Positions 53,148 through 64,000 of a stretch of 64,000 bases of DNA are shown piece by piece (position 1 is the first letter of the stretch; each line of letters opens with the position of its first letter). A model generated the notes under the pieces. That model had not been told where the DNA came from. It did not search any database and saw only the letters and a list, made by a program, of their open reading frames with translations. The translations under genes were made by a program, and so were the position numbers. The stretch is from Primulina eburnea (lineage: Eukaryota; Streptophyta; Magnoliopsida; Lamiales; Gesneriaceae). Where the stretch lies: positions 46,332,047 through 46,396,046 of the forward strand of contig NC_133103.1 of NCBI RefSeq assembly GCF_022965805.1, written 5' to 3'.

Positions 53148-54950
53148 TAAGGACCGTGTATCGTATTATCGTAAATCTTATATTGATTATCGATAATTCA
53201 TGAAATTGTTGTGCTACTAAGTGTATGAAGTATATAATTGAAAATGAAAGTGGTAAAATAGTTGGTGATAATGGAATGAGACCAATTCCATTAGAAATAT
53301 AATACATAGTACTAAAGCTTTTATGTTCTGACTTTTGTCCAAATCTATTTGGAAATAGCGGAAAAATCATCCCGAAGTGTACCATGTGTGTTGCAATTCT
53401 TGCACTGACACATTTTGGGATAATCGGCATAACTCTCGCATCCGATATCCAAATTGAGTGAGGTTGTTGGCAAATGAAATCCAAGACATAGATCTACAAC
53501 TTTTATGTTGACCACTTTTTTCTAATTCGGAACCTTGAATAGCATTTCGGACAGAACAACATGCGCACCTACGCAGGAACTAGCACACCAGCGTGTTTTG
53601 GCGCCACCGCGCGCATCGCCTTGTTAAACATGATTTAATGCTGATAAGAATATATTTTCTCATAGTTCTCTTCCATTTCCACTGAAAGTTGAAGGGAAAA
53701 ACAATAAACAAAGGTTCTATCGTCCGAATCTATATCGAAACATTGTCCAAACTTGAAACAAACTATATATTCGAAATCCTCGCGTCGAGAGCTTTCTTTT
53801 GAGGTAAGATTATTTTGGTTTCAGCAGCTTTAATTATTGAAATAATGGAATAAAATCTAATTGAAGTCAAGATCCATATATGTGGTAGAATAACCGACAA
53901 GAAACTAGTTTTCAAAGTCGGAATTGAATTATGTTCTGATTTCGATTTGATATAAATTTTCAGAGTTTCAAAAGATATTTGAAACTTATATTGTTGATTT
54001 TGAATGATTTTATTGATTGAAATGAATATGTTATAGATGTAGATAGATTTTTATACTGAAATCTTCAAGCTATAGTGGACTGGAAACGAAGAATTAAGGT
54101 ATGTTGTGACCGAGTAACATACGAAAAATATTTGTATCATATGATATATGTTTGATTGATTTGATTGAGAATATGTGTCTATTTGTCTTATTTGTTGAGT
54201 TGATGTGGCATACATGACATACACGTTGAGCTGTGATCCTTGGATATCTATTATGATTGGATTTGATTCTGGGGTTTACAAACACGATGCTATGTTTGGC
54301 ATTATGTGGCTCTTAAAGTATAGTCATTTGTGGCCCCGATGATTGATTTAGATTTGGGATTTGATAGTGCTTTGCCGACGCTATCATACGAGTATCCCTG
54401 ATTGAGGCCAGTGTGTCAGCTCGAGCATTGATTTGATAACGATTCGATTGATTCTGATATATGCTCGGTGGATGGGCATTTGACCTGATACCTCCACGAC
54501 ATACATGCATTTGCATATCATATATCATTGTTTAGATACTTGTGGTATATATTGTGTTTGTTGCATACAGAGCTTTTCTCACCCCAGAGGAGGCTGTTGT
54601 TATCTTTGTATGTGGACAATGACAGGTACTCCAGGATATCAGGGGATCGGAGATGGTACTTCTGGAATGAGACACAGTTGATTTGAGGTTTAGTTGTTTA
54701 TCCCACTATATATATGTATCTATATACCGGGACATGTCCCGAGGATTTTAGTTGTTGTATGTAGTTGATTATTGTGTGGACATATGTTATAATGTGGTAT
54801 GTTTAGACGAGCCATGATTATATACTATTTTGAGTATTATAATTATAGATGACGTATTTTGGACTCATTGTAAAGAAAATTTTAACTCGTTTTCGCTGTA
54901 ATTAATTAAATCTAATCAATTTGTATTGTAACAATGATTAGGAGTTAATG
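53148..54950 (+). repeat. H: Tekay-type LTR, probably solo
   Basis: Starts TGTAAGGACCGTGTATCG and contains text typical of Tekay LTRs (ACAGGTACTCCAGGATATC, GGGACATGTCCCGAGGATTTTAG near 54625-54755), a CpG-rich patch (53563-53625), and ends in AT-rich sequence with GTAACAATGATTAGG near 54950. The 3' terminus and TSD are not clear, so the last few bases may be lost. The ORFs on the minus strand are not genes. Confidence 0.65.
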
Positions 54951-55696
54951 ACACCACAAATTCTCACAATGGAATTGTGATAGAAATGAGTTTCATGCCC
55001 ATATTTTTCGAAAATAGAGAAAGGACTAACACATTAAAGTTATTTTTTAAAGGCAAGAAAAATTTATTGCAGGGAACATTTACCTTTTAACAGAATCTTC
55101 CTAATTTTTATTCATTAGTAACAAAATAGGGCAACATCTAGAATATTTCCCCTTCAATAAAGCATTTTGAGTACCGCAATTTTTGTGGCCAATTCCAATA
55201 TACTCATTTAGCTGATAATACTTTTTCATGCAAAACAATACTTTCTTCCATTGGAGGATATATTCTTATACTAACATCGCAAAAATCACCATCAACGACA
55301 ACAATTTCATCTTCATGCTTCAGGAAAGCTGAATTCGTTTATGTTTTAGTACCATCTTCATTATTTGAAAACTGATCAAAAGAATTTCCTTCAGGAACAA
55401 TTGAATGTTGTTTCTTTGTCATAGCACGAGGATCCGTGACAGTTAATGGAATAACTGAACAAGAGTGTATTTGCTCGTTAATCTTAGAGATGGATGCTTT
55501 CTCCAGTTCAGTAGGATCAGTATTATCGTCTCCAATCACATTACTTCAGATACCTTGATCTCTCAGAAACAGTGCAACAGCCAATAAATTCTACTGAATT
55601 TCTGCAAAGTATATGTTCGAATTGACATGAAAGAAAAAACAAAATTGCGTATGTCTTACCAGCAGGGAGGCAACACCATCTTCTCAAGAAGCTTTA
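54951..55696 (-). other. Possible decayed host exon material
   Basis: Minus strand 55539-55339 is open (66 codons, with DNTDPTELEKASISKINEQ), and a further stretch 55330-55210 reads LKHEDEIVVVDGDF and IYPPMEESIVLHEK in frame after one stop. This looks like former coding sequence but is not recognised and has no clear start. Confidence 0.3.
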
Positions 55697-56131
55697 CAGT
55701 ATGTTTGTCAACCAGGATTTGAGAGGATTTCGTGGGATTTGAAATTGGATTTGGAATTGGATTTGGAAATTCAAGTATTTGAAATTCCATTTGGTGTTTA
55801 GTTTAAAATTTAAAAATGATATTTACATATCTATTTCTTGTTTGGAGAAAAAAAGATTCGAATTTGGAATTTTAAAATTTTACTAAACTACCCTTAGAAA
55901 CTTTTGGTGGAGAATGATGTGTTGGATAAAAAAGTAATTTTATGTTTTTAAAAATCCAAATCCTACCAAATCTTATCAAATTTGATGGGATTTGGATATA
56001 CTTGTGGAAATCCCATGAAATCCTAAGCAAATCCGAATCTTTTTTTTTAACATCTTGCCAAACAGTAAAAATAGGATTTTGAAATCCAAATCCCATGAAA
56101 TCCTCCCAAATCCTGGTTGTCAAACACACTG
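55697..56131. mobile_element. Tourist-like MITE (435 bp, TSD TTA)
   Basis: Inverted ends of about 45 bp: left CAGTATGTTTGTCAACCAGG, right end reversed CAGTGTGTTTGACAACCAGG, continuing with GGATTTCxTGGGATTTG. Flanked by TTA at 55694-55696 and 56132-56134. The 3-bp TTA duplication suggests PIF/Harbinger (Tourist); CACTA also makes 3-bp TSDs. The 93-codon minus-strand ORF in it is chance. It ends about 420 bp before the F-box ATG. Confidence 0.8.
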
Positions 56132-56134
56132 TTA

Positions 56135-56550
56135 ATGCTTTTGATCCAACCAATTCTAACTTAGAAAGATGACCCTTAAGAGAAATACATCTAACTGAAC
56201 TACCTGTAACATCTATCTACGATAATTTCTTTTCAACACTCGCTCAAAGAATAGATAAAATTTTGTCAGTCATCGTTTCACCGGACCGACCCAATGTATA
56301 AATTTTTGGCTATATTAAAGCCCAAGCCCAATAACACAATTTTACCCATAAAAGCCCGCAATTTAAACGCAGCCACAACAATAGGGTTAGGTCATTAGTT
56401 GGAGTGTCGATCTTTGTTTTACCTCTGTGATTCAGAGTCCGTCAGTCATGTTTTTTTCGTCGTCGTTAATTTATGGGAAGGATTGAAAGATCCTTTCTTT
56501 TTTTTTTCCGTGCCAGCATAAATTTATGATCTTTTCCCACATCAATTCTT
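56135..56550 (+). promoter_or_regulatory. Upstream region of the F-box gene
   Basis: About 415 bp between the MITE and the ATG. It must hold the proximal promoter and 5' UTR; no clear TATA box is seen. A T-rich stretch at 56485-56510 lies in the likely 5' UTR. Confidence 0.4.
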
Positions 56551-59219
56551 ATGGACAAAACTTGTTCTCGGCAAAGTCAGGCGGATTCAGCTACACAAAG
56601 TCCAAGAAAACGAAAGCGGAAGCACAAGGTACGTAAGAAGTCGACTTTTTAACACATCTGATTGTCGATATATTCATAATTCAACACTCTGGCTGAAGGG
56701 TTACTAAAGTTTGCTTTTTTACGTTGTTTACGCCAATACACGTTCAGGGTGCTGATCCTTTGGGTGTTAAGAGAGATAGTATTGGGATTGATATGTTGTC
56801 TGATGATATGCTTGTTGTCATTCTGTCTTATATGAGTTTCAAAGAAGCTGCCAGGACTAGTCTTCTCTCACGTAGATGGAGGTATTTATGGATGTTTACA
56901 TCTGGGACATTGGAATTTGAGGATATGGATAGTGCCACTGGAAGTAAAATCAAATGGAAAAAGTTCAAAGCCAGGGTGAATCGTGTCCTGAAGTTACATC
57001 AAGGCCCGCATGTTGATAGTTTTATTATTCGTATTAGACATGCACAGCCTCGTCATAGTAGACGTGCACTCCCTCGACTTCGTGGCGTCAATAGTTGGAT
57101 ATATTTTGCAATGCAGAAGGAAGTAAAAAGGTTTAATTTGGATTTGCAGGTCCGTGAGAGGTTTTATTCGGAGTACAAATTTCCTAGCCTTGAGAAGTTG
57201 TTATCACGTACACATGAGGTCAAGCCTGCTTTTGGTTTGCTAAGGTCCCTTGAGTTGGTTCATGTTGACATCGAGGATGAGGTGGTTCAGTATTTCCTAG
57301 CATCATGTTCGTATCTTGAACAGCTGTGCATAAGGGCCTCTCGTGTTACAAAGAATCTTCGAGTTGTTGATCCATTACCAAACTTAAGAGTTATGGAAAT
57401 ATCCGAATGCTACCATATCCAAAGTCTGGAAGTATCTGCAATGAATCTTATCTCGTTTATGTACGATGGGAATGACATCAGTCTGCCGTTCAAAAAAATT
57501 CCAAATGTCTCTGAGCTAAGTCTTGGCGGGGGATTTTGCCAGTCCTTTATGTGTGAACCTAGCAAACACTCAAGTTATTCAGTTCAGCTGGTGACGCTGG
57601 CATTAAATGTTGATATTATGGTTGGTTTTCTACCATTATACTTTTGCTCGCTCCTATTTAATAATAGCTGATCTTAACAATCGGAAAGATCACTAATATG
57701 ATCCTGTCTCGACTTTTTTGTCAGTTTCCTCCGAGAATGATATCCGCTCCTCGTGATCTGCCTCAGTTACACTCCCTCAAGCGGCTGGAATTGAATGTTG
57801 TGTCACAAGTTGGCCGGAGCCTTCTCTTCTTTGCTACATTGGTCAAGGCGTCTCCTTTCTTACACGAATTTAGAATCAAGGTGAAGGCTCTTTCTCTAAA
57901 TATTCGACTTTATAGTTAACATGTTGAATTAATATCATATGAATTATTTTAAATGTATTCTTACTGAAGCATTAGGCATGTTATCTCGGACGTGACTTGA
58001 GATTGGTTTGGACTTGATCATCTGAGGCATGTCAAGCATCACTTGTTGGAATTGGCAGAGCTTGAATATGTATTTAACTTGTTCATATTTTGAATCATAC
58101 TTGACCTTGGCTCAGTTTTTTAAAAGGCGCACCCCTTGGCGAGGCAAAACCTTTGTGCCTCGAACCTACACGGTTAAGCACACTTCGTTGTGGCCTAGGT
58201 ACGTCGCCTAGGGGAGACCTAGGTTTTCCTTGAGGAGAGACCCCATTATTTTAAGACATAATGGGTGCTTTGATCTCTCTTCTCTCTGTCTCCCCTTGCC
58301 GGATGCGCTCTCTCTATACATTCTCATGCACCTGTCCCTCGCAAAATATTCTCTTGTTTGGTAGAACAGATTCCAAGAGAAATGATTTTTTTTTCGTTAG
58401 AAGAATTGGACACTTGCTGGTTGATATTTAGTGATTGATGATTGCTAGGACCAAATTTGTTTAGTATGCTTTACAATTGAATGTCATAAGTTAAATCAAT
58501 CTGAACGAGGTTGTTGAGGATGTTCTTGCATTTTACTTCAACTAGTTTGATGATATGGGAAATCAACAATTTAAACCAATGTGAACGATATGTTTGGTAA
58601 TATGAGTTTGTCTGCCTGAATTTCTTATTTTCCAAATCCTACTCTAATCAATTGAGATGAGCCTTTTATTTTCTTTCATATTGATGCAGGTACGTTACCT
58701 TGTGGATCTACCATGGTATACGGTAATGAAATAAACTCTGACTGCTGTTGAATTATTATTTTTATTAATATTTTTCCTGCCACGAGAACTCTGCTATTCA
58801 ACATTATTTTTAACTCTGCTCTTTATCAATCATCGTGACAGATAAGCTCTCTGATGATGTTTCCTGAAATAAGCGCATTCGCAGCCAGATTCCGACACCG
58901 TCATAAAAATCTTAAGAAGTTTGAAGTGTCTGGATACATCGGGTGTCCGAGTGACGAAGAATTTGTTCTGCACTTATTTAAAGTTGCTCCATCTGTTGAG
59001 ATGGTTGTTATCGACACCCAGAGTGAATGTTATGAACAAATGCTATGGGACTGCTCTACCATGTGTAACAAGGAAGAAGGTGCTCAATGTTTTTGTCAAA
59101 GGGATCAAATGAAACTACTGGAGGCTAAATCTGGGGCCAGGACAAGGGTGGAAGCAAAAGAGCGTGCCAAGCAGCTGGAACTCAGTTCTCCTCCGAAAGC
59201 CGTACTAGTTATTACATGA
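56551..59219 (+). CDS. F-box/FBD/LRR-type protein (5 exons, about 505 aa)
   Basis: Exons 56551-56628, 56748-57620, 57725-57880, 58690-58722 and 58842-59219, all in phase 0, with GT-AG introns (donors GTACGT, GTTGGT, GTGAAG, GTAATG; acceptors TTCAG, GTCAG, TGCAG, GACAG). The N-terminus has a basic PRKRKRKHK stretch, then the F-box (DSIGIDMLSDDMLVVILSYM, AARTSLLSRRWRYLW), leucine-rich repeats (FGLLRSLELVHVDIED, LEQLCIRA, LRVMEISECYHI, LHSLKRLELNVV) and an FBD domain (KKFEVSGYIGCPSDEEFVL, LFKVAPSVEMVVID), ending ERAKQLELSSPPKAVLVI. F-box proteins of this class are the substrate adaptors of SCF ubiquitin ligases, binding SKP1/ASK through the F-box and targets through the LRRs. No stop interrupts the spliced frame, so it looks intact. 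The substrate is unknown. Confidence 0.85.
57881..58689 (+). other. Intron 3 of the F-box gene
   Basis: 809 bp, much longer than the other introns. It contains AAAGGCGCACCCCTTGGCGAGGC and GCCTAGG-type words (58120-58230), a decayed repeat often seen scattered in plant introns. Confidence 0.6.
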
Positions 59220-60101
59220 TATTTGATTCTTTTAGTTTTTTTTTTTAGAAATCAATCTGGAAATTGGAATATACAAGGCCTTAGTTTTGCCACTTAATAC
59301 AATTGATTGCATTTCATTTCCCTCTTTTTTTTTTATTTAAGTTTCAGTTTCATGGGGAAAGTTTAAAAAAGGTATTCACGATAAAACATGGATTAGCTAC
59401 TAAAAAATAAGTTGGTTTGTGTATTATGTTTGAATTATATTGTGTATGTGTAATCGGCGGCTGCCTCTTTTCTTCTTTTTATTCTTTTTTTTTGAATTAT
59501 ATAGGTTTGTACTTCGACAACATGACGTCAACAAAATATTTTTAGTTGGTATAGAAATTTGACGTGAGAGGCACACAGATGATCAAGAAAATCGAAGATT
59601 TACAATTGAAAAGAAAGAATGAAATGAAAATTTGAGTTGAAATCATGGGACACGGTGATGAATTTGCAATAGTGAGAAGCTTTTTGTTTTTGTTTTTTTT
59701 TAAAAATTGGATAATGGGAGTTAATTTGGGATCATGCAAAGAAGAAGATAATTATTAGTAGTAATGCATGTATTTATATTTTATTTCTCCTATATATTAT
59801 GAGATTGAAGGAATATTTAGAAGGGTTAAATTTGTGAAGATACTGAAATTTATTTTTTCTGACATTTGAAGAGCAAATAGTTAATGTGTACATTTTGTTA
59901 TTTAGTTTAAAAATAATAAAATAACTATGATAACTATAATTTTTTGTATTAACATTTTAGAATAAAAAGTATTATTGATTAAAATGCATTCAAAAACAAT
60001 GTGATCAGTGATGGAATTGATGGTGGCAGTAGGAGTTGTGGATTGCCTTCAACAGAGTTACTTGATTTGCATGTGGAAGAAAAAAACAAAACGATAACTC
60101 T
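59220..60101. other. Intergenic, AT-rich
   Basis: Contains the F-box 3' UTR, with T-runs near 59240 and 59325. No gene recognised. The minus-strand ORF at 59542-59739 is a shadow of poly-A/T sequence. Confidence 0.5.
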
Positions 60102-60401
60102 GTGCAAGGGGATATTGATGAGAGCGATTCCGCGAGTGGTGCGGGTAGTTCACAATTAGTCGTAGATATTGGTAATCATTTTCCAACCTCAATTGTGCAT
60201 GCTGTTATGACGAGGAGCGACCGTGTGAAGAAAAAGAAGGGAGAAATGTTTGTAACTTCACCAAGTTTAATACCTAAACGTGGAAGGAAGGTGTCCAGAC
60301 AGAACGTAGTATTGAATGATTCTATTCTGAATTCGGTATTGTGTTATATAGAACTTGTTAGTATGACTTCTTTACCTTGTTGGACAAATAAAATCCAGTA
60401 A
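60102..60401 (+). CDS. Short uncertain ORF (99 aa)
   Basis: Open frame with a Ser/Asp-rich start (ESDSASGAGSSQLVV), a basic middle (RSDRVKKKKGEMF, SLIPKRGRKVSRQ) and a hydrophobic end. Composition in the first 75 codons is protein-like. It could be a decayed exon or transposon gene fragment. No family recognised. Confidence 0.25.
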   Translation: MQGDIDESDSASGAGSSQLVVDIGNHFPTSIVHAVMTRSDRVKKKKGEMFVTSPSLIPKRGRKVSRQNVVLNDSILNSVLCYIELVSMTSLPCWTNKIQ

Positions 60402-62780
60402 TACGGTGATATTTTATCAACAAATTAGAAGGAGGCTTATTGTATAGAAATACTGGGTTTTAAGAAATTAATACTTCGGAAAATAAAAGGAAAAAAAAAT
60501 GATATTAGGGTATGTTAGTGATTTGGAATTTGAACAGGTTAGAGATATTATTAAGGATGTGGCAATATTATTATCTAATTGGAATAATTTTGGTTCCTAG
60601 ATTTTGATAATTCTCGAAATTTCTTATTAAGTTGGATTGCACTAGAAATCATAAACAATTTATGCGTCGAGACTAAATCGTTCGAATTTCCAAAATCTGG
60701 AGGCGGTGTTGCAGTATTTTGTGATGGTCAAAAATTGTTGAAGGGGAGAGGAGAGAAATTTTGGTGGACCAAATTTTGTGTGCAAAAATTCTTATTTCAT
60801 ATGACCGTCAATGAAATATATATAGAGGTTGGCTCCTGATCACACAAGGATTCTTTCTATTAGGATTCATAATTCTACTCTCACCAAGATCCCTTATTTT
60901 CATTAAATAAAATTTTCATGTTTATTATATCACGTATCAATCAACTATCGATAATCAATGATATTTTTATATATACATATTTATATCTCCATATAACACA
61001 CACACACACTTAATTCTAGACTCCTCGAGAATATATTATATGAGATTTATACATATTAGTGTCAATAATACTAGTACTATTATTTAATTAGTAAATTCAA
61101 AATTCACTAAATAAATAATTGTGAACTCAATATAATCTCGATTGACGATCTGAGAGTGCCGATGTATCAAAAATATAAATCTTATTCATATAATCAAAAT
61201 TGAAAATTTCGAATATCAAAATTTGCACTTTCTATATTTGATAGATGTCAGTTTTGTGAACTCCTTCACCAAAACATGCAGTTTCACTCTCTTTCTCCTA
61301 TTAAAAATTAAGTTAACTCCCATTTCTTCAATTTTATGAATCAACTTATAACTCCTTTATAAGTATTCTATTTAATTTTCATCGAACTATAGTCGTCAAT
61401 TTCAACTCCTGGAATTTTAACTTTCTCAACAAAAACACAGAATCCAATACTTATGTGTACATCGATGGTTCAGGGATATAGCTAGCTATGGGTTCACATC
61501 CATGTGATTTAGAATAACATTTGTTCTTATTCAAGCTTACCATAATTAGTCTCATTCTTTTCATCAACGCATTGATCAAGAATGTCAGAACGCAATTATG
61601 ATTGCACCCATCAGATCATAGTGATAACGTCTAATAACATCGTCACATGATCCCCTAGGTATCACTGATAGTGCTTGCAAGAACCTTATGTCATGATCAG
61701 CGTACATTACGATCCCTTCAAATAATATATCGGATTAAATATGCAACAATTGATAGATCGAGTGTTACATATGAATTCAATAAGGATATGATGTATTTTT
61801 GAATAATAATAGTGATATTGTATGGGCAACTAGGAAAACACATTTCTTGATCTGGCCAGATACTCCTTGCACTATTAACTCATCACATCACAAATTATAT
61901 TTTCACCTGTAGGCAAACAGTAAATCCCCGATTACAATGTATTTGCTCCTACATATTTCGAAACTACACCAAATCTCGGCAAACTGATGACTCTCAATAG
62001 AGTCGGTAAACAGATCAAAGTGCATACTAGTACATATAGCCTCTACATTGTCCCGGGTCAAATGACTAATAGGTGTACAACCATAACCGTAGACTATTCC
62101 ACTCGGTGAGTAATAATCACTTGGACAATCTAAGAGAGGGTTGTTCAGTGAATCATCAAATGATCAATCATCTTAATGAATGAACATCTTCACGCCTTAT
62201 CAATGAAACATGATGTTTACATCACATATGCTAGTCTCAAACTTAAGCAACATTTATCCTTGTTTTCGATTGCTGATCTGACTAAGAATCTGTTTAGAAT
62301 ATATAATACACTTCCTAATGAGTTTCATGGTCTTACATTGAGAGACATATATCATGTTACTTATTATATATTCAATGAATTTATCTATGTTGTTTACATG
62401 AATATACATATAAAATATCGTAATTGAAAAAAATCGTAAAATATTATTGAAATATATAGCCGTTTTAGATCAAAATCAATAAATATCAAGCCTCGAGTTG
62501 GCTAAATGAGCACTTACTCTCTAACAAGTAACAGAAGAAAAAGAAAATCAAGAAACTTAAAACATATGATTTAAAATACATAGTTGAACACCACTCAGAC
62601 AAATTACTAACCCAGAGAACGCATGAGCGTAGAAGTGATTTGTGTGGTAGAATTTTAGCTTTCGTTATCTGTATGTATAACATATAAATTAAAAGTTTTT
62701 GGAGATATTAGTTTTGAAATCTCACGTTGATAGATAATTAGTATAGATAAAATTAATTGAAAAAAAAGTTTGTAGTTGAT
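60402..62780. other. Intergenic, AT-rich, unassigned
   Basis: About 2.4 kb with no supported gene. It has an (AC)n tract (60997-61011) and sequence around 61500-62160 that looks like a decayed transposon (higher GC, e.g. TTGTCCCGGGTCAAATGAC) but has no ends that I can define. Confidence 0.4.
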
Positions 62781-62789
62781 TAATATTAA
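62781..62789. repeat. Target site duplication of MULE MITE, left copy
   Basis: TAATATTAA, identical to 62972-62980. Confidence 0.85.
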
Positions 62790-62971
62790 GAGTGAGTCTC
62801 ATGTGAGACCGTCTCACGGATCATAATCCGTGAGACGGGTCAATCCTACTCATATTCACAATAAAAAGTGATACTCTTAGCATAAAAAATAATACTTTTT
62901 CATGGGTGACCCAAATAAGAGATCCGTCTCATAAATATGACTCATGAGACCGTCTCACACAAGTTTTTGCC
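62790..62971. mobile_element. Mutator-type MITE (182 bp)
   Basis: Imperfect inverted ends built on TGTGAGACCGTCTCA (left ATGTGAGACCGTCTCACGGA; right, reversed, TTGTGTGAGACGGTCTCATG), flanked by a perfect 9-bp duplication TAATATTAA. The 9-bp TSD is diagnostic of the Mutator superfamily. The interior includes AATAAAAAGTGATACTCTTA and GGGTGACCC. No ORF. Confidence 0.85.
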
Positions 62972-62980
62972 TAATATTAA
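62972..62980. repeat. Target site duplication of MULE MITE, right copy
   Basis: TAATATTAA, identical to 62781-62789. Confidence 0.85.
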
Positions 62981-63170
62981 ATAATGTCATGTGACACAAA
63001 ATCAATCATCCATATTTAAAGGAGGATTTTTTTCCCGGATAAAATATGAGTAAGAGGATTATTCATGTCTTTTTTTTAATAATTAAAAATAAAAAATTAT
63101 CACAAACATACCGTTGATAGTATTTAACTATTATATATTCTTACGTCACGCTGACACATCTCGTCTGTAG

Positions 63171-63179
63171 TATATATAA
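63171..63179 (+). promoter_or_regulatory. Possible TATA box of the right-end gene
   Basis: TATATATAA about 240 bp before the ATG at 63418, followed by a GC-richer stretch (GTCGGCGGCGCCG near 63250-63262) that would lie in the 5' UTR. A GTACAG at 63401-63406 could be a 5' UTR intron acceptor. Confidence 0.45.
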
Positions 63180-63417
63180 TGCACTTCGGTGCGTGAATAC
63201 ACGTGAAGCTCGAACCAAATATTTTTCGAACTGGACCCTCTTCTCTTCCGTCGGCGGCGCCGATTGTCAATCTAAAACCTTACTTTAACCACCGCGTCTG
63301 AAGAAAAATATCGATTTCCAGTTGAGCTCTAAATATTTTATTTATTTATTTATTATAAATATAATTACAAAATGGGACATGTATTGACAGATTGTTGTTT
63401 GTACAGCTGCGATCGAG

Positions 63418-63559
63418 ATGTCTGGTGGTGATTTACCGGCGGGAAATTGTACTGGGGAAGGAGCATCGGAGCTTGTGGTTGGTGAATCAGCGAGTAAGAA
63501 TCTTGAACATGAGGAGGTCGAGGATAAAGTTGATGGCTTGACTTTGGACGAGCCACAAG
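63418..63559 (+). CDS. First coding exon of an unidentified gene (partial)
   Basis: ATG at 63418 opens MSGGDLPAGNCTGEGASELV, then an acidic stretch (LEHEEVEDKVDGLTLDEPQ), ending at a good donor CAAG|GTAATT after 63559 (47 codons plus one base). The frame runs into a stop soon after if not spliced. The composition (Gly/Glu/Ser-rich, disordered) is typical of a plant protein N-terminus. The rest of the gene is beyond the window. The minus-strand ORFs over the same bases are shadows. Confidence 0.5.
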
Positions 63560-64000
63560 GTAATTTTCTCATATGTTGTTGTATTAGGTGAAAGAGTGGA
63601 TATCTAAAGTTTTGGTATTTGATCGAGGGGTGGAGTTGATTATTGTGAATAAGATAAGCAGGGTTGCTTATGTGAATTCATAAAAGAACGAACTGACGAT
63701 GATTTTTTTGGTTAAAATTTTAATTAATGACTCGAATTCTGCTTCATTTGGGAAAGACGTGGTCATGTGACTCATGTCCTGAACTGAAAATGCTATATGT
63801 AATCAAGATATTTGTGAAGTTTGTGCTTCTGCCAGATGGTTTCAGCTTTCAATGAGATTTTTAGCTTTCTTTTGCGCTTCTGTGCTTAAAATTCAAAGGT
63901 TTGAACTTGTAATTCTGCTTCCCTACTTGTATAAGAACATCAGATGTATTAATTGAAGTAGGTAATATGCATTCTTGCATTAGACACCCCCCATGGCTGC
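63560..64000 (+). other. Presumed first intron of the right-end gene
   Basis: T-rich sequence with no open frame after the GTAATT donor, consistent with a long first intron continuing past the window end. Confidence 0.4.

Noticed and set aside
58029..58211. ORF inside intron 3 of the F-box gene
   Set aside because: Covers a decayed GCCTAGG-type repeat; the spliced frame excludes it.
63342..63572. Minus-strand ORFs at the right edge
   Set aside because: Opposite the better-supported plus-strand exon with ATG and splice donor.

Overview
This is nuclear DNA of a flowering plant, almost certainly a eudicot. About 50 of the 64 kb is nested LTR retrotransposons with AT-rich LTRs and tRNA-iMet or tRNA-Asp primer sites. 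The only gene that looks intact is a five-exon F-box gene near the right end. Two hints point to Lamiales, both from memory and not searched: the extra 772-residue ORF of the copia element resembles large repetitive proteins I recall from Gesneriaceae-type genomes, and the GAGACCGTCTCAC MITE at 62.8 kb is of a type I recall as abundant in Lamiales. No prokaryotic features, CRISPR arrays, rRNA or tRNA genes were seen. LAYOUT. 1-6102: 3' part of a decayed Tekay/Del-like Ty3/gypsy chromovirus (element A, + strand) with a 3.3-kb 3' LTR that holds a hAT-like MITE. 6103-24121: a second decayed chromovirus (B, +), its 5' LTR cut by A and its leader interrupted by a complete young Ty1/copia Sirevirus-type element (G, - strand, 7275-18493, TSD GATGG, 933-bp LTRs with about 6 differences). 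24122-24239 and 50199-51992: a host gene-like sequence in two tandem broken copies. One copy is split by a solo LTR (D, -, 24240-50198, TSD GATCT). D in turn received a deleted chromovirus (C, -, 25469-37921, TSD CTTAT) and an Athila element with an open Gag-Pol frame (E, +, 40023-49923, TSD AAAAG). C itself contains a Gag-protease-only gypsy element (F, +, 29278-34551, TSD AAACC). 53148-about 54950: another Tekay-type LTR. 55697-56131: a Tourist-like MITE. 56551-59219: F-box/FBD gene. 62790-62971: a Mutator-type MITE with a 9-bp TSD. 63418 onward: first exon of an unidentified gene that runs off the window. HOW IT FITS TOGETHER. LTR divergences counted by eye (C about 2.7%, F about 2.3%, E about 1%, G about 0.6%) agree with the nesting order. 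MOST UNUSUAL OBJECT. Element G carries, between pol and its 3' LTR, a large extra ORF on the pol strand and, on the opposite strand, two tandem paralogous small genes (141 and 140 residues). Each small gene has its own TATAAATA box 58 or 59 bp before its ATG. Other notable items are a CACGGACC/GGTCCGTG minisatellite shared by the LTRs of two different gypsy elements, and the RT-less element F whose Gag-protease frame continues into an unfamiliar tail.
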